From Shewanella colwelliana ATCC 39565 (GTDB lineage: Bacteria > Pseudomonadota > Gammaproteobacteria > Enterobacterales > Shewanellaceae), in NCBI RefSeq assembly GCF_000518705.1, contig NZ_JAEC01000025.1:1-64000 (forward strand): DNA of 64,000 bases. The letters are read 5' to 3'. The translations under genes were made by a program, and so were the position numbers. Positions 1 through 9,512 of the stretch are shown here, piece by piece. The notes under the pieces are model-generated. The model did not search any database. It was not told the origin of the DNA and was given only the letters and a program-made list of their open reading frames with translations. Every line of letters begins with the position of its first letter. The stretch's first letter is position 1.

Positions 1-76
1 ATTCGATAGCGTTGAAGCGATAGCCTACTGGCTTCAATGAGTATTCACTCGGTACAGAGTATAAGGTACCAACAGT

Positions 77-152
77 GTCCCATTCGTCTAGAGGCCTAGG
101 ACACCGCCCTTTCACGGCGGTAACAGGGGTTCGAATCCCCTATGGGATACCA
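77..152 (+). tRNA. tRNA-Glu (TTC), copy 1
   Basis: A 76-nt cloverleaf with an encoded CCA end. The anticodon stem CCGCC/GGCGG encloses the loop CTTTCAC, giving anticodon TTC. The T arm is GGGG-TTCGAAT-CCCC. It is identical to the second copy at 260-335 and probably belongs to the same transcript as that copy and tRNA-Ala. Confidence 0.97.
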
Positions 153-259
153 CTTTCTTGAGTGGTTGACTGTAAAGTTAACGATTCGATAGCGTTGAAG
201 CGATAGCCTACTGGCTTCAATGAGTATTCACTCGGTACAGAGTATAAAGTGCCAACAGT

Positions 260-335
260 GTCCCATTCGTCTAGAGGCCTAGGACACCGCCCTTTCACGG
301 CGGTAACAGGGGTTCGAATCCCCTATGGGATACCA
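260..335 (+). tRNA. tRNA-Glu (TTC), copy 2
   Basis: Same 76-nt sequence as the copy at 77-152, with the CCA end encoded. It lies 51 bases before tRNA-Ala on the same strand, and a single terminator follows tRNA-Ala, so the three are likely one operon. Confidence 0.97.
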
Positions 336-386
336 CATTTTAATTTTGTGTTATCTACTTTGTGTTATGCATGGTTACATAAAATT

Positions 387-462
387 GGGGCCTTAGCTCA
401 GCTGGGAGAGCGCAACACTGGCAGTGTTGAGGTCAGCGGTTCGATCCCGCTAGGCTCCACCA
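387..462 (+). tRNA. tRNA-Ala (GGC)
   Basis: A 76-nt cloverleaf with CCA encoded. The anticodon stem CAACA/TGTTG encloses CTGGCAG, giving anticodon GGC. The T arm AGCGG-TTCGATC-CCGCT is standard. It is the last gene of the tRNA block. Confidence 0.97.
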
Positions 463-482
463 TATAAGCGTTTAATTACGCT

Positions 483-511
483 AAAAAAACCACCTTAGGG
501 TGGTTTTTTTT
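483..511 (+). terminator. Rho-independent terminator of the tRNA operon
   Basis: A 12-bp stem (AAAAAAACCACC/GGTGGTTTTTTT) with a 4-base loop and a run of eight T, 20 bases after tRNA-Ala. Confidence 0.9.
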
Positions 512-618
512 CGTCTATAATTTGATGAGTTGGCTCAATAGAGGTGAGTTAAACTGATTGGATAAAACGAATGCTTGCTAACAAGCGACAAGCACTCGAT
601 GGGGGAGATGGATTGGTA

Positions 619-2448
619 TTAATCGATACCCAAGAAGCCGCCCGTTTGATGGGCCCATAGCTGCGCGTAGATCCCGCCCTGGGCAATAAGTTGCTGATGA
701 GTGCCTTGTTCTACTATTTTCCCTTGGTCGAGCACGATGAGTCGATCCATGGCCGCTATGGTCGATAGACGATGGGCGATGGCAATAACGGTTTTACCAG
801 CCATAAGCTGATACAAACTTTCTTGAATTGCAGCTTCAATTTCTGAGTCTAGCGCTGAGGTGGCTTCATCAAGTAACAAAATCGGTGCATTTTTAAGTAG
901 CACGCGCGCGATGGCTATCCGTTGGCGTTGACCGCCAGAGAGTTTCACACCTCGTTCTCCCACTTGAGCATCTAAACCATGGTTGCCTTCAGGATCACTT
1001 AGCGCCTGAATAAATTCATAGGCTTGAGCTTGCTTAATTGCATCTTCTAACTCCTCGTCGCTTGCATCCGGTTTACCGTAACGAATATTGTCTCGAATAG
1101 AGCGGTGAAGCAGGGAGGTGTCTTGGGTAACCATGCCGATACAAGAGCGCAGTGAATCTTGGGTCACCAGACGAATGTCTTGATCATCAATGGCGATAGA
1201 GCCATTTTCAACATCGTGGAAGCGCATGAGTAGGTTCACTAAGGTTGACTTCCCCGCACCAGAGCGACCAACGAGGCCAACTTTTTCGCCGGCTTTAATG
1301 TTGAGGTTAAGTGTGTCTATCACACCTGAATCTTCGCCGTAGTGAAAGCTGACCTGTTCAAAGTCAATTTTCCCTTGTGAGACACACAGTGCGGCAGCAT
1401 CTTCACTGTCGGTGATCGCCGTTGGCTTGGATAGTGTATTCATGCCGTCTGTTACGGTACCGATATTTTCAAATAGGGAACTTATCTCCCACATGATCCA
1501 TTGAGACATGCCGTTAAGTCTTAATGACAGGCTTACTGCAACCGCTATAGCGCCCACTGTAATGGCACTGTCTCGCCATAGCCAAATAGAAACCGCTGCA
1601 ATGGTAAAGGCCAATAGGTAGTTGATCACCTGCACGCTGACGTTGATTCCCGTTACTAGGCGCATCTGGCGATACACTGTGTCGAGAAAGCCTGACATGC
1701 TGTCTTTGGCATATTCAGCTTCTTTTTGTGTATGAGAGAAAAGCTTAACGGTGGCGATATTTGTGTAGCTGTCGACGATACGTCCGGTCATGGTTGAGCG
1801 GGCATCGGCTTGTTCGGTAGAGACTTTCTTTAGTTTCGGCAAAAAATATAACTGCAAGCCCACATACAATCCGAGCCAAACGAGCATTGGTAGCATTAGC
1901 CTGATATCAGCATCAGCGATAATCACCAACATAGAGACAAAATAAACCAAAATGTAGACCAATACATCGAGGAGTTTGGTGACTGTTTCTCTTACTGCAA
2001 GGGAGGTTTGCATCACTTTTGTGGCGATACGACCCGCAAAATCATTTTGATAAAATGAGACGCTCTGCCTTAGCAGGTAGCGATGGGCTAGCCAGCGGAT
2101 CGACATTGGATAGTTGCCGAGCAGTCCTTGATAGACGATGAGTGCATGTAACAGCACCAATGCGGGGATCACCACCAATACCAAAATGGCCATGGTCAGC
2201 AGTTTATCGCCTTGCTCAGCAAACAGGGTTTCAGGCGTATGGCTACCAAGTAAGTCGACGAGGTCGCCCATGAAGACGAACAAGGACACTTCCAAAATCG
2301 CGAGCACGGCAGTCAGAAACGACATCAAGGCTAAGGGGATTTCAAATCCTCTGGTGTAGTGGCGACAAAAGGCATATATACCGCGTGGGGGCTGCGTCGG
2401 TTCATCATCGGGTAAAGCATTCACCCAGGATTCAAATAGTTTAAACAT
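619..2448 (-). CDS. ABC exporter, fused membrane and ATPase domains
   Basis: A 609-aa half-transporter of the MsbA/LmrA type that should dimerise in the inner membrane and export a hydrophobic or drug-like substrate. The N-terminal ~330 residues hold the six-helix ABC transmembrane domain. The ATPase domain follows, with Walker A GRSGAGKST near residue 395, signature LSGGQRQR near 505, Walker B LLLDEATS near 526 and the H-loop AHRLST near 557. All catalytic motifs look intact. It is transcribed alone, on the opposite strand to the alkylation-repair genes. The substrate cannot be read from sequence; homologues are often labelled multidrug or lipid exporters. Confidence 0.9.
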   Translation of the reverse strand: MFKLFESWVNALPDDEPTQPPRGIYAFCRHYTRGFEIPLALMSFLTAVLAILEVSLFVFMGDLVDLLGSHTPETLFAEQGDKLLTMAILVLVVIPALVLLHALIVYQGLLGNYPMSIRWLAHRYLLRQSVSFYQNDFAGRIATKVMQTSLAVRETVTKLLDVLVYILVYFVSMLVIIADADIRLMLPMLVWLGLYVGLQLYFLPKLKKVSTEQADARSTMTGRIVDSYTNIATVKLFSHTQKEAEYAKDSMSGFLDTVYRQMRLVTGINVSVQVINYLLAFTIAAVSIWLWRDSAITVGAIAVAVSLSLRLNGMSQWIMWEISSLFENIGTVTDGMNTLSKPTAITDSEDAAALCVSQGKIDFEQVSFHYGEDSGVIDTLNLNIKAGEKVGLVGRSGAGKSTLVNLLMRFHDVENGSIAIDDQDIRLVTQDSLRSCIGMVTQDTSLLHRSIRDNIRYGKPDASDEELEDAIKQAQAYEFIQALSDPEGNHGLDAQVGERGVKLSGGQRQRIAIARVLLKNAPILLLDEATSALDSEIEAAIQESLYQLMAGKTVIAIAHRLSTIAAMDRLIVLDQGKIVEQGTHQQLIAQGGIYAQLWAHQTGGFLGID

Positions 2449-2631
2449 TCCTGTCCTTGTCGAGTTTAAATCGGTAAATCAGATAGACAGAGCATCATAT
2501 CCTAGCTTTGATGTCATATCTAAGTTTTCAATTGTAAGATAATTCACCTTGGGTTCCGTTTTCCGCTAGTCAGTAATAGAAGCTTGCATTAGAGTGTCTT
2601 CAATCTTTCACGTGCCATTAAACGAGATACC

Positions 2632-4137
2632 ATGAACACTACAAAGCGGTTTTCGGATGAGAGTTTTCGCCGTGCTCGACTGGCACGCGATGCGCGGTTT
2701 GATGGATTATTTTATGTTGGAGTGTTATCAACCGGTATCTATTGCCGTCCCATCTGCCCCGCGATGCCCGCAAAAGAAGAAAATGTTCGCTACTTCAACA
2801 CAGCCTTAGCCGCTGCTAACCATGGGCTAAGGCCTTGCTTGCGCTGTCGCCCCGATAGCGCACCACATTCAAACCCGTGGATGGGTAATCAAACGAGTGT
2901 CAATCGCGCCTTAACCTTGATTAATGAAGGTATATTATCGGGCGTCGATAGCATTACGTTGGAGCAACTTGCTGAAAAGCTTGGTATTACTAGCCGTTAT
3001 TTACGTGAACTGTTTAAAACTTATGTCGGGGCATCACCCAAGCAGTATGCGCTATATCAGCAGTTGATGTTTGCCAAACAATTATTACATCAAACAACTA
3101 TGCCGATCACCGAGGTGGCATTTGCCGCGGGATTTAACAGTGTACGTCGTTTTAATGAAGCTATTGCACAGGAGTTAAAGTTAACCCCTAGCGCGATTCG
3201 AAAGCAGCGTGCGGTGGGCTCTGTGCAAGTACAAGCAAACAGTATCAACTTAAAATTATCCTACCGCCCGCCGTTTAATTGGGCGCATATGCGAGCGTTT
3301 TATCAATTGCGAGCCGTTGATGAGATGGAGTGGTTGGGGGATAACTCTTACGGCAGAACTATCACTTTAGGAAAGGTTCGGGGGTATTTCACGGCGGTGC
3401 ATAATAGTGAGCAATCTTGTTTTGGCATTAACATCGTATTCACCGATACCGACGGCCTATTACAGCTTAAACGCATTGTTAGCCACATCAGACGTTTACT
3501 TGACCTTGATGCCGATCTTATTGAAGTGGAGGCCAGGCTTTCGCTGCTTGGCAATGCCCTGCCTAAGATTAATACTGGTGTTAGGATCCCCGGCGTTTGG
3601 TCTACCTTTGAAGCCGGTTGTCGTGCGATTCTTGGGCAGCAAGTTAGTGTTGAACAAGCGGTAAAACTGTTAAAGTTATTGACTGCTCACTATGGTGAAC
3701 GTGTCACTGTTGGCGACCAAGAGGTGCTATTTTTTCCCTCAGCCGAGGCGATTGCCAAGGCGGAATTGACTGAGCTCAAAATGCCAGGCTTAAGAAAATC
3801 TGCGCTGCGGGCGTTAGCAGTTTTTGTCAGCGAGTGTCCAGATAGTGATGTTGAGCAATGGTTGAAGATTAAGGGGATTGGGCCTTGGACCGTCAATTAT
3901 GTGCGCCTACGTGGATTGAGTGCCCCCGATTGTCTGCTCGCCGATGATCTTGTGGTCAAAAATCAGGTGTTAGCCAATATAAGCAGCGATCCGCAGGAGT
4001 CTGAGCTTATCGACATAATACATGCCAAAGATAAGGCCGCGATAAAAAGCTATTACCTTGAAAAGAGCCAACTGATTGGCCAAGCCATATCCCCATGGGG
4101 GAGCTATTTAACGTTTCAACTTTGGAGTCAACAATGA
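2632..4137 (+). CDS. alkA: Ada-type regulator fused to AlkA 3-methyladenine DNA glycosylase
   Basis: A 501-aa fusion. Residues 10-80 form the Ada N-terminal zinc domain with C38, C42, C69 and C72, the same numbers as in E. coli Ada, where C38 accepts methyl groups from DNA phosphotriesters. An AraC-type double helix-turn-helix follows (about 95-195). The C-terminal ~290 residues are an AlkA glycosylase, with helix-hairpin-helix KIKGIGPWT near 412-420 and the catalytic aspartate in LADDLV near 437. The protein should sense alkylation, switch on the adaptive response, and excise 3-methylated bases. It overlaps ogt by four bases (ATGA), so the two are co-translated. No methylguanine-transferase domain is present; the next gene supplies it. 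Confidence 0.93.
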   Translation: MNTTKRFSDESFRRARLARDARFDGLFYVGVLSTGIYCRPICPAMPAKEENVRYFNTALAAANHGLRPCLRCRPDSAPHSNPWMGNQTSVNRALTLINEGILSGVDSITLEQLAEKLGITSRYLRELFKTYVGASPKQYALYQQLMFAKQLLHQTTMPITEVAFAAGFNSVRRFNEAIAQELKLTPSAIRKQRAVGSVQVQANSINLKLSYRPPFNWAHMRAFYQLRAVDEMEWLGDNSYGRTITLGKVRGYFTAVHNSEQSCFGINIVFTDTDGLLQLKRIVSHIRRLLDLDADLIEVEARLSLLGNALPKINTGVRIPGVWSTFEAGCRAILGQQVSVEQAVKLLKLLTAHYGERVTVGDQEVLFFPSAEAIAKAELTELKMPGLRKSALRALAVFVSECPDSDVEQWLKIKGIGPWTVNYVRLRGLSAPDCLLADDLVVKNQVLANISSDPQESELIDIIHAKDKAAIKSYYLEKSQLIGQAISPWGSYLTFQLWSQQ

Positions 4138-4700
4138 GCCGTGCCATTGCAGCAAAATACACCCCTTTCTATCGTCATCAACACCACAACGAGTACCTGC
4201 CGGTGGTCAAGAGGCAATGGACCAACGCGATGGGCACCATGGTGTTAGCGGCCAATGAATATGGCTTAACTGATTTGACCTTTTTGTCTCAAAACGAGGA
4301 GTGGCCAACCAGAAATATCACGTTGATGGACGGCCTTCCTGCAGCAAAAAACTTGGCTGAACAACATATAGACCAAGCCGTTAAACAAATAGAGCTGTAT
4401 TTAAACGGTGAGCTTAACGAGTTTTCTGTGCCATTAGCCCCCGTGGGCACTGAGTTTCAGCATCAAGTTTGGCAGGCACTATTAGCCTTACCATTTGGCA
4501 CTGCATGCAGTTATAGTGATATCGCTAAGCAGATCGAGCGGCCTAAAGCGGTGAGAGCCGTTGGTAGTGCTAATGGTGCTAACCATATTGCCTTGTTGAT
4601 TCCCTGTCACCGGGTTATCGGTAAAAGCGGTGCTTTAACGGGCTATGCGTATGGGGTGGAGATTAAGCGTCGCCTATTAATGATAGAGGCTGCAATTTAA
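4134..4700 (+). CDS. ogt: Methylated-DNA-protein-cysteine methyltransferase
   Basis: A 188-aa O6-alkylguanine-DNA alkyltransferase that moves the alkyl group onto its own cysteine in a suicide reaction. The active-site motif PCHRVIG carries the acceptor cysteine at about residue 158. The helix-turn-helix before it (GTACSYSDIAKQI...) inserts into the minor groove. I chose the ATG at 4134 because it overlaps the alkA stop as ATGA; an upstream in-frame codon at 4095 lies inside alkA and would add non-conserved residues. Together with the Ada/AlkA fusion it makes a two-gene adaptive-response operon. Confidence 0.94.
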   Translation: MSRAIAAKYTPFYRHQHHNEYLPVVKRQWTNAMGTMVLAANEYGLTDLTFLSQNEEWPTRNITLMDGLPAAKNLAEQHIDQAVKQIELYLNGELNEFSVPLAPVGTEFQHQVWQALLALPFGTACSYSDIAKQIERPKAVRAVGSANGANHIALLIPCHRVIGKSGALTGYAYGVEIKRRLLMIEAAI

Positions 4701-4849
4701 GGGATAGAGCCAGCCACTTATTATCACGTGCAGGCCAAACATGGCAATTAGCTATGTTTGGCGCGAGTCGTTCAATGAAATAGTAAGCTTTCCCGCAGCT
4801 TTTGCAGTACAATGGCTGGCTATATAATGATTTAGTAGCCAGTTAATCC

Positions 4850-6157
4850 ATGACCCAAGCAACACCAGTAAACCCATCCGCTCAACAAGAGAATAGTGCT
4901 GTTTCTTTTGCCCAAATGAATTTGGCAGCGTCGCTGCAATCTCGTTTGGCTCACCTTGGTTATACCCAGGCGACACCTATCCAGGCGCAAGCTATTCCTG
5001 TCGTGCTTGCTGGACGCGATCTGTTAGCTGGAGCGAATACTGGGTCGGGTAAAACAGCAGCCTTTGCATTACCATTATTACAAAACCTGGTGGGTAAACG
5101 CGCATCTGGCGGTAATTTTGTTAGCGCATTAGTATTAGTGCCGACCCGCGAGTTGGCGCAACAGGTGGCAGACAGTTTCTTGAGTTATGGTGCTGAATTA
5201 GTCCCAAGAGCGAAAGTGGTCGCCGTTTACGGTGGTGTTTCAGTTAATACCCAGATGTTGTCGTTACGTGGTGGCGCTGATGTATTGGTGGCAACACCAG
5301 GACGTTTACTCGACCTGATCTCAAGTAATGCGATAAAGCTATCTCAGCTTAAAAGCTTGGTTCTCGATGAGGCCGATCGCATGCTTAACTTAGGCTTTAC
5401 TGAAGAGCTAAGTCAGATTTTAGCGCTATTGCCTGCTAAAAAGCAGACACTGCTTTTCTCGGCAACATTTCCTGAAGAAGTACAAACTCTGACATCAAGT
5501 TTGCTGGATAATCCATTTGAGATCCAGCTACAAAGTGATGTTGAAAGTACCATTGCGCAAAAAGTGTATACCGTTAATCGGGAACGTAAAAATGCGTTAT
5601 TGGCTGAACTTATTAAGGCCAATGATTGGCGCCAGGTGTTAATCTTTGCCAGTGCTAAGAATAGTTGTAATCGTATTGCACAAAAGCTCGCTAAACAGGA
5701 TATCGCTGCGGAAGTTTTTCATAGCGATAAAGCTCAAGGTACGCGTAATCGCTTACTTGAGTCATTTAAGCAGGGGGATGTGACGGTATTGGTCGCAACA
5801 GATATCGCCTCGCGTGGTATCGATATCGATAAATTGCCTGTAGTGATTAACTATGAACTTCCACGCAGCCCTGCCGATTACATGCATCGTATAGGTCGTA
5901 GTGGCCGTGCTGGAGCCGCAGGTGAAGCAATAAGCCTTATTAGTCATGAAGACTATCATCACTTCAGTATTATCGAGAAGAAAAACAAAATTCGTCTAGT
6001 GCGCCTGCAATACCCTGGTTTTGAGGCTGATGAAGAAGCGCCAGAAGATTGCCCGTCAAGACTTGATAAGCCGATGGCAAAACCTGAAGGAACTGGCAAG
6101 AAAAAACGCAAAAAGTTACCTAAGATCAATGAAGAGCTTTGGAATAGTAAGTCATAG
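4850..6157 (+). CDS. DEAD-box ATP-dependent RNA helicase
   Basis: A 435-aa RNA helicase of the RhlE/SrmB-like group, acting on ribosome assembly or mRNA. The order of motifs is complete: Q motif ATPIQAQAIP (about 41-50), Walker A GANTGSGKT (61-69), PTRELAQ, DEAD at 173-176, SAT (FSATF), and the motif VI sequence HRIGRSGRAG. A short lysine-rich tail (GKKKRKKLPK) probably adds RNA affinity. The exact paralogue cannot be fixed from sequence alone, so no gene symbol is given. Confidence 0.92.
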   Translation: MTQATPVNPSAQQENSAVSFAQMNLAASLQSRLAHLGYTQATPIQAQAIPVVLAGRDLLAGANTGSGKTAAFALPLLQNLVGKRASGGNFVSALVLVPTRELAQQVADSFLSYGAELVPRAKVVAVYGGVSVNTQMLSLRGGADVLVATPGRLLDLISSNAIKLSQLKSLVLDEADRMLNLGFTEELSQILALLPAKKQTLLFSATFPEEVQTLTSSLLDNPFEIQLQSDVESTIAQKVYTVNRERKNALLAELIKANDWRQVLIFASAKNSCNRIAQKLAKQDIAAEVFHSDKAQGTRNRLLESFKQGDVTVLVATDIASRGIDIDKLPVVINYELPRSPADYMHRIGRSGRAGAAGEAISLISHEDYHHFSIIEKKNKIRLVRLQYPGFEADEEAPEDCPSRLDKPMAKPEGTGKKKRKKLPKINEELWNSKS

Positions 6158-6201
6158 TAGTCGATGCTTGGTTTCATTAACTTATTGATATAGGAAGGGT
6201 T

Positions 6202-6672
6202 ATGCAGCACCTTTTTTGGTTGGTCGAAGGTAAAATCGCTGGGCGTTGTGGCCCGAATAAAGTGATGTGGGATATTGCATTACTTAAGCAAGCGGGGATT
6301 GGCGCGGTTATCTCGGTTAACGGCGGAGACATGTGCGACACGCTAGAGTTTGATAAGCACGATATTTTATACGCCTGCGTGCCTTTTTCTAGCAACGTAC
6401 CGCCGACAGAAGATGATTTAGCTCTGTGTGTCGAGCAACTCCCCAAGGCATTAGACTTTATTCGCCGCTGCGAAGAAGAACAGATCCCTGTGATGATCCA
6501 TTGTCGTTCGGGTAAAGACCGAACAGGCTTGTTGATGGCCTATTATTTGATGCAAAATGGTGCTGCGCCGTTGCATGCTGTGAGTCAGGTCAGAGCGATT
6601 AGAGATATCGCTTTTACCGCTGAAGGTTGGGATCAATTTGCCTTTGATGTGTTGTACGCTTTACAGGACTAA
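6202..6672 (+). CDS. Dual-specificity/tyrosine phosphatase-like protein
   Basis: A 156-aa cytoplasmic protein with the cysteine-phosphatase loop HCRSGKDRTG; the nucleophile is C101 and the phosphate-binding arginine R107. The region before it (ISVNGGDMCD...) has the fold order of small dual-specificity phosphatases. An aspartate-containing stretch that could act as general acid lies earlier but cannot be fixed by eye. A good ribosome site (AGGAAGG) precedes the ATG. The substrate is unknown; a phosphoprotein or a phosphorylated small molecule are both possible. Confidence 0.8.
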   Translation: MQHLFWLVEGKIAGRCGPNKVMWDIALLKQAGIGAVISVNGGDMCDTLEFDKHDILYACVPFSSNVPPTEDDLALCVEQLPKALDFIRRCEEEQIPVMIHCRSGKDRTGLLMAYYLMQNGAAPLHAVSQVRAIRDIAFTAEGWDQFAFDVLYALQD

Positions 6673-6720
6673 TGCACATAGCCTAAGTTAGTGCTTCTAT
6701 TTATCATGAGGTAACAGCAT

Positions 6721-8232
6721 TTGAATAGAGCGGCGATTCTGATTGTAGCATTATGTTTAACTTTGTTGGGCTGCGCATCACCGGTGGCGGATATTGATAA
6801 GCAAGCTAGCTATAAAATAGCGGCCCCCCAAGACAGCCCATTGTCTCGTTACCTCAATGCTGCGCTGTCTGCTCACCCTGAACAAACCGGTGTCTACCCT
6901 TTATCGAACGGCATCGATGCATTTGTTGCCCGCCTTGCTATTGTTGATAGTGCAACCAGCAGCATCGACATGCAGTATTATATCTATCGTGATGACGATA
7001 CGGGCAAGCTGCTGATGTGGCATCTCATCGATGCGGCTAATCGCGGTGTCAGAGTACGTATTTTACTTGATGATTTGACGACAAAAACTATCGATCAAGC
7101 ATTGATAGTGTTGGCCAGTCATCCCAATATTCATATTCGTCTTTTTAACCCCTCATACCAAAGAACATTTCGCAATATCGCTATGCTGACCGGTTTTTCT
7201 CGCTTAAATCACCGGATGCACAACAAGTCTCTGACTGCTGATAATAGGGCAACGATTGTTGGTGGACGTAACATAGGTAACGAGTACTTCTCCAATAACG
7301 AGGATGTCGATTTTGGAGATTTTGACTTGCTTACCATAGGTAAAGCGGTTGATGCGGTGTCAGAGCAATTTGATACCTATTGGAATGCGCCGATGTCTAT
7401 CGACGTTGAAAACTTAATTGATGAAATTAACCCTCAGCAAGTGCTACAGGCTGAGCAGTATATGTTACAACAACGCGCATTATTTGCCGATAACGAGTAT
7501 ATGGGGCGCCTAGAGCTGAGCCAATTGCTTGGTGATCTTCAAGCACAGCACCTTGCGTGGTATTGGGGAGAGGGGAGAGTGGTTTACGATCCTCCAGAAA
7601 AGATCATTGGCGAAAATAGCCAGCAGTGGTTGTTGTCAGATCTGGGATTGTTTCTTGCTCAAGCTAAAGAGGAAGCATTGATTGTTTCACCCTATTTTGT
7701 GCCTACTAAAGAGGGAACGGATGATTTAGTTGCTGCGGCTAAGTCGGGTTTAACCATCACAGTTGTCACCAATAGTTTGGCCGCGACAGATGTGTTGGCA
7801 GTTCATGCGGGCTATCAGCAGTATCGGCAACGCTTGGTAGAGCATGGCATCGCCCTTTATGAGGTTAAAGCCGACCCCAATAATCGGCCCTCCGCATGGA
7901 AAGGGAGTTCTCGCAGTAGCTTGCATGCAAAGACGTTTATTTTAGATAGAAAGTCGGTATTTGTGGGATCATTTAATTTCGATCCGCGTTCGGCATGGAT
8001 TAATACTGAGCTTGGCATCATATTCGACAATCAAGAGTTTGCGAGTGGATTGCAACAAAGTATTGAACTATCGCTTTTACACACCGCCTATCGTGTTGGG
8101 ATACAAGGTGGGGAGCTAGTGTGGTTCGATGATAAGGATGACACTGTGCGCTATGCTGAGCCTGATGCGAGTTTCTGGCGTAAGTTTATGGCTGATTTGT
8201 TGGCGCTATTGCCAATAGAAGCACAACTTTAG
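6721..8232 (+). CDS. Phospholipase D-family lipoprotein
   Basis: A 503-aa protein with a lipoprotein signal (LTLLGC, lipidated C18) and two HKD catalytic motifs, H167/K169 in MHNKSLTADN and H402/K404 in LHAKTFILD. Both GG/GS(F/N) extensions are present (GGRNIGN and GSFNFDPRS). This is the two-HKD layout of cardiolipin-synthase-like and phospholipase D proteins, so it probably acts on phospholipids from the periplasmic face of a membrane. The TTG start has GAGGTAA about 7 bases upstream and is followed directly by the signal peptide. Not linked to other lipid genes here. Confidence 0.9.
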   Translation: MNRAAILIVALCLTLLGCASPVADIDKQASYKIAAPQDSPLSRYLNAALSAHPEQTGVYPLSNGIDAFVARLAIVDSATSSIDMQYYIYRDDDTGKLLMWHLIDAANRGVRVRILLDDLTTKTIDQALIVLASHPNIHIRLFNPSYQRTFRNIAMLTGFSRLNHRMHNKSLTADNRATIVGGRNIGNEYFSNNEDVDFGDFDLLTIGKAVDAVSEQFDTYWNAPMSIDVENLIDEINPQQVLQAEQYMLQQRALFADNEYMGRLELSQLLGDLQAQHLAWYWGEGRVVYDPPEKIIGENSQQWLLSDLGLFLAQAKEEALIVSPYFVPTKEGTDDLVAAAKSGLTITVVTNSLAATDVLAVHAGYQQYRQRLVEHGIALYEVKADPNNRPSAWKGSSRSSLHAKTFILDRKSVFVGSFNFDPRSAWINTELGIIFDNQEFASGLQQSIELSLLHTAYRVGIQGGELVWFDDKDDTVRYAEPDASFWRKFMADLLALLPIEAQL

Positions 8233-8322
8233 TCAAGTTACCCTAGTTTGAGCATCGTCAATAATGGCGTGGTGTGCTAGGGTTAAACTAGTCACAATAT
8301 TTAGTGAAATATCGGTAACAAT

Positions 8323-9222
8323 ATGAAAAGTAAGGCTAGTCAATCTCAAGGTTTATTGCTGTTTAGGTTGTCGCAAACCCAACTCTTTGCCTTAGGGACG
8401 CTTAAAATTCGAGAGCTTGTACCGTTCACTTCCTTAAGTGCTATTCCTAAGTCACACCCAAATGTACTTGGCGCTGCTACGGTACGCGGCCAAACCATCC
8501 CCATTATCGACATGGCAGCTGCTGTTGGTTATGCGCCCATTAGTGAAGCGGATCGTCTTAAAAGCTATATCATCATTACTGACTGCCAGCGTATGGTGAT
8601 GGGCTTTTTGGTACGCTCAATCGATAAAATTATTGAGTGTAATTGGCGTGATATTGAATCGCCACCCAATAACTTAGGTAAGAATGCCTACTTAACGGGT
8701 GTCACGCGTGTAGAGGATAAACTGGTACAGTTGCTGGATGTCGAGTTATTACTTTCTAAAGTGTTTCCCCCTAGCCCTGAAACCACGCGAGCGATTTTGA
8801 CAGATGTTCAGCGAGAGATTTTGAAGCCGCTGAATATTTTGTTGGTCGATGATTCTTTGGTGGCGCGTAAGCAGCTTTCCGATGCGCTTGATAGCATTAA
8901 TATTCCCTATTTGGTGACCTCCGATGGCCGAGAGGCACTTGCGATTATGGAACATGCCTCTCAAGAGGGGCGGCCAGTGGATCTGCTGGTGAGTGATATT
9001 GAGATGCCGGGGCTCGATGGTTACGAATTAGCCTTTGAAGTGAAAAACACCCCATCATTGGCTAGCGCCTATATTATTTTGCATACCTCGTTGTCCAGTG
9101 AGATCAGTGTCAGTCAGGCCCATCAAGTTGGTGCCGATGAGGCATTAACTAAGTTTGATGCCCACGAACTGATTGATGCAATGTTACGCGGTGCTAAACG
9201 CTTTGATACTAATAAAGATTAG
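8323..9222 (+). CDS. cheV: Chemotaxis coupling protein CheV
   Basis: A 299-aa protein with an N-terminal CheW-like coupling domain (about 10-150) and a C-terminal receiver domain (about 167-290). The receiver has the acidic pair in LLVDDS, the phospho-acceptor D225 in SDIEMPG, a threonine in ILHTSLS and a lysine in LTKFD. CheV links chemoreceptors to CheA and dampens signalling when phosphorylated. It stands alone, away from any flagellar or chemotaxis operon, which is common for CheV. Confidence 0.93.
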   Translation: MKSKASQSQGLLLFRLSQTQLFALGTLKIRELVPFTSLSAIPKSHPNVLGAATVRGQTIPIIDMAAAVGYAPISEADRLKSYIIITDCQRMVMGFLVRSIDKIIECNWRDIESPPNNLGKNAYLTGVTRVEDKLVQLLDVELLLSKVFPPSPETTRAILTDVQREILKPLNILLVDDSLVARKQLSDALDSINIPYLVTSDGREALAIMEHASQEGRPVDLLVSDIEMPGLDGYELAFEVKNTPSLASAYIILHTSLSSEISVSQAHQVGADEALTKFDAHELIDAMLRGAKRFDTNKD

Positions 9223-9247
9223 CAGCATGTTATTGTTATGCTGCTAA
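9219..9247 (+). terminator. Hairpin at the end of cheV, no T-run
   Basis: A perfect 10-bp inverted repeat (TTAGCAGCAT/ATGCTGCTAA) that starts in the cheV stop codon region. It lacks a U-tract, so it may stabilise the 3' end rather than terminate. The rest of 9248-9512 shows no gene. Confidence 0.45.
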
Positions 9248-9512
9248 TGCGTAATTTCCAAACTTAAAATGGCCATAGCGCTAGACAATTCCAGTGACTT
9301 TCTATACAACTTCAACATGAAGGAAGATTAATATTGGGCTTTCATCTGTTTGAGCATGCTTTTACTTTCGATATGCTTTCATGTGGCACTGCGATTAACG
9401 TTGGCTACATGGGCGACGACAATAATATAAAAATGAAAGTAGGACATTTTTAAGCATGTTGAATTTTTCGCCCACGTATTAAACCTAATAATTTATAAAG
9501 ACAGGTCAATCA

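Larger units (their letters stand above)
1..336. repeat. 183-bp tandem duplication carrying tRNA-Glu
   Basis: Bases 1-152 recur at 184-335 with an offset of exactly 183. The match covers the 76-base leader, with two substitutions just before the tRNA, and the whole tRNA-Glu; it ends right after CCA. The leader contains the inverted repeat TTGAAGC...GCTTCAA. The array may continue to the left of the window. Confidence 0.9.

Noticed and set aside
249-467. Open frame across tRNA-Glu and tRNA-Ala
   Set aside because: It lies on two tRNA genes and a short spacer; no ribosome site or protein-like composition.
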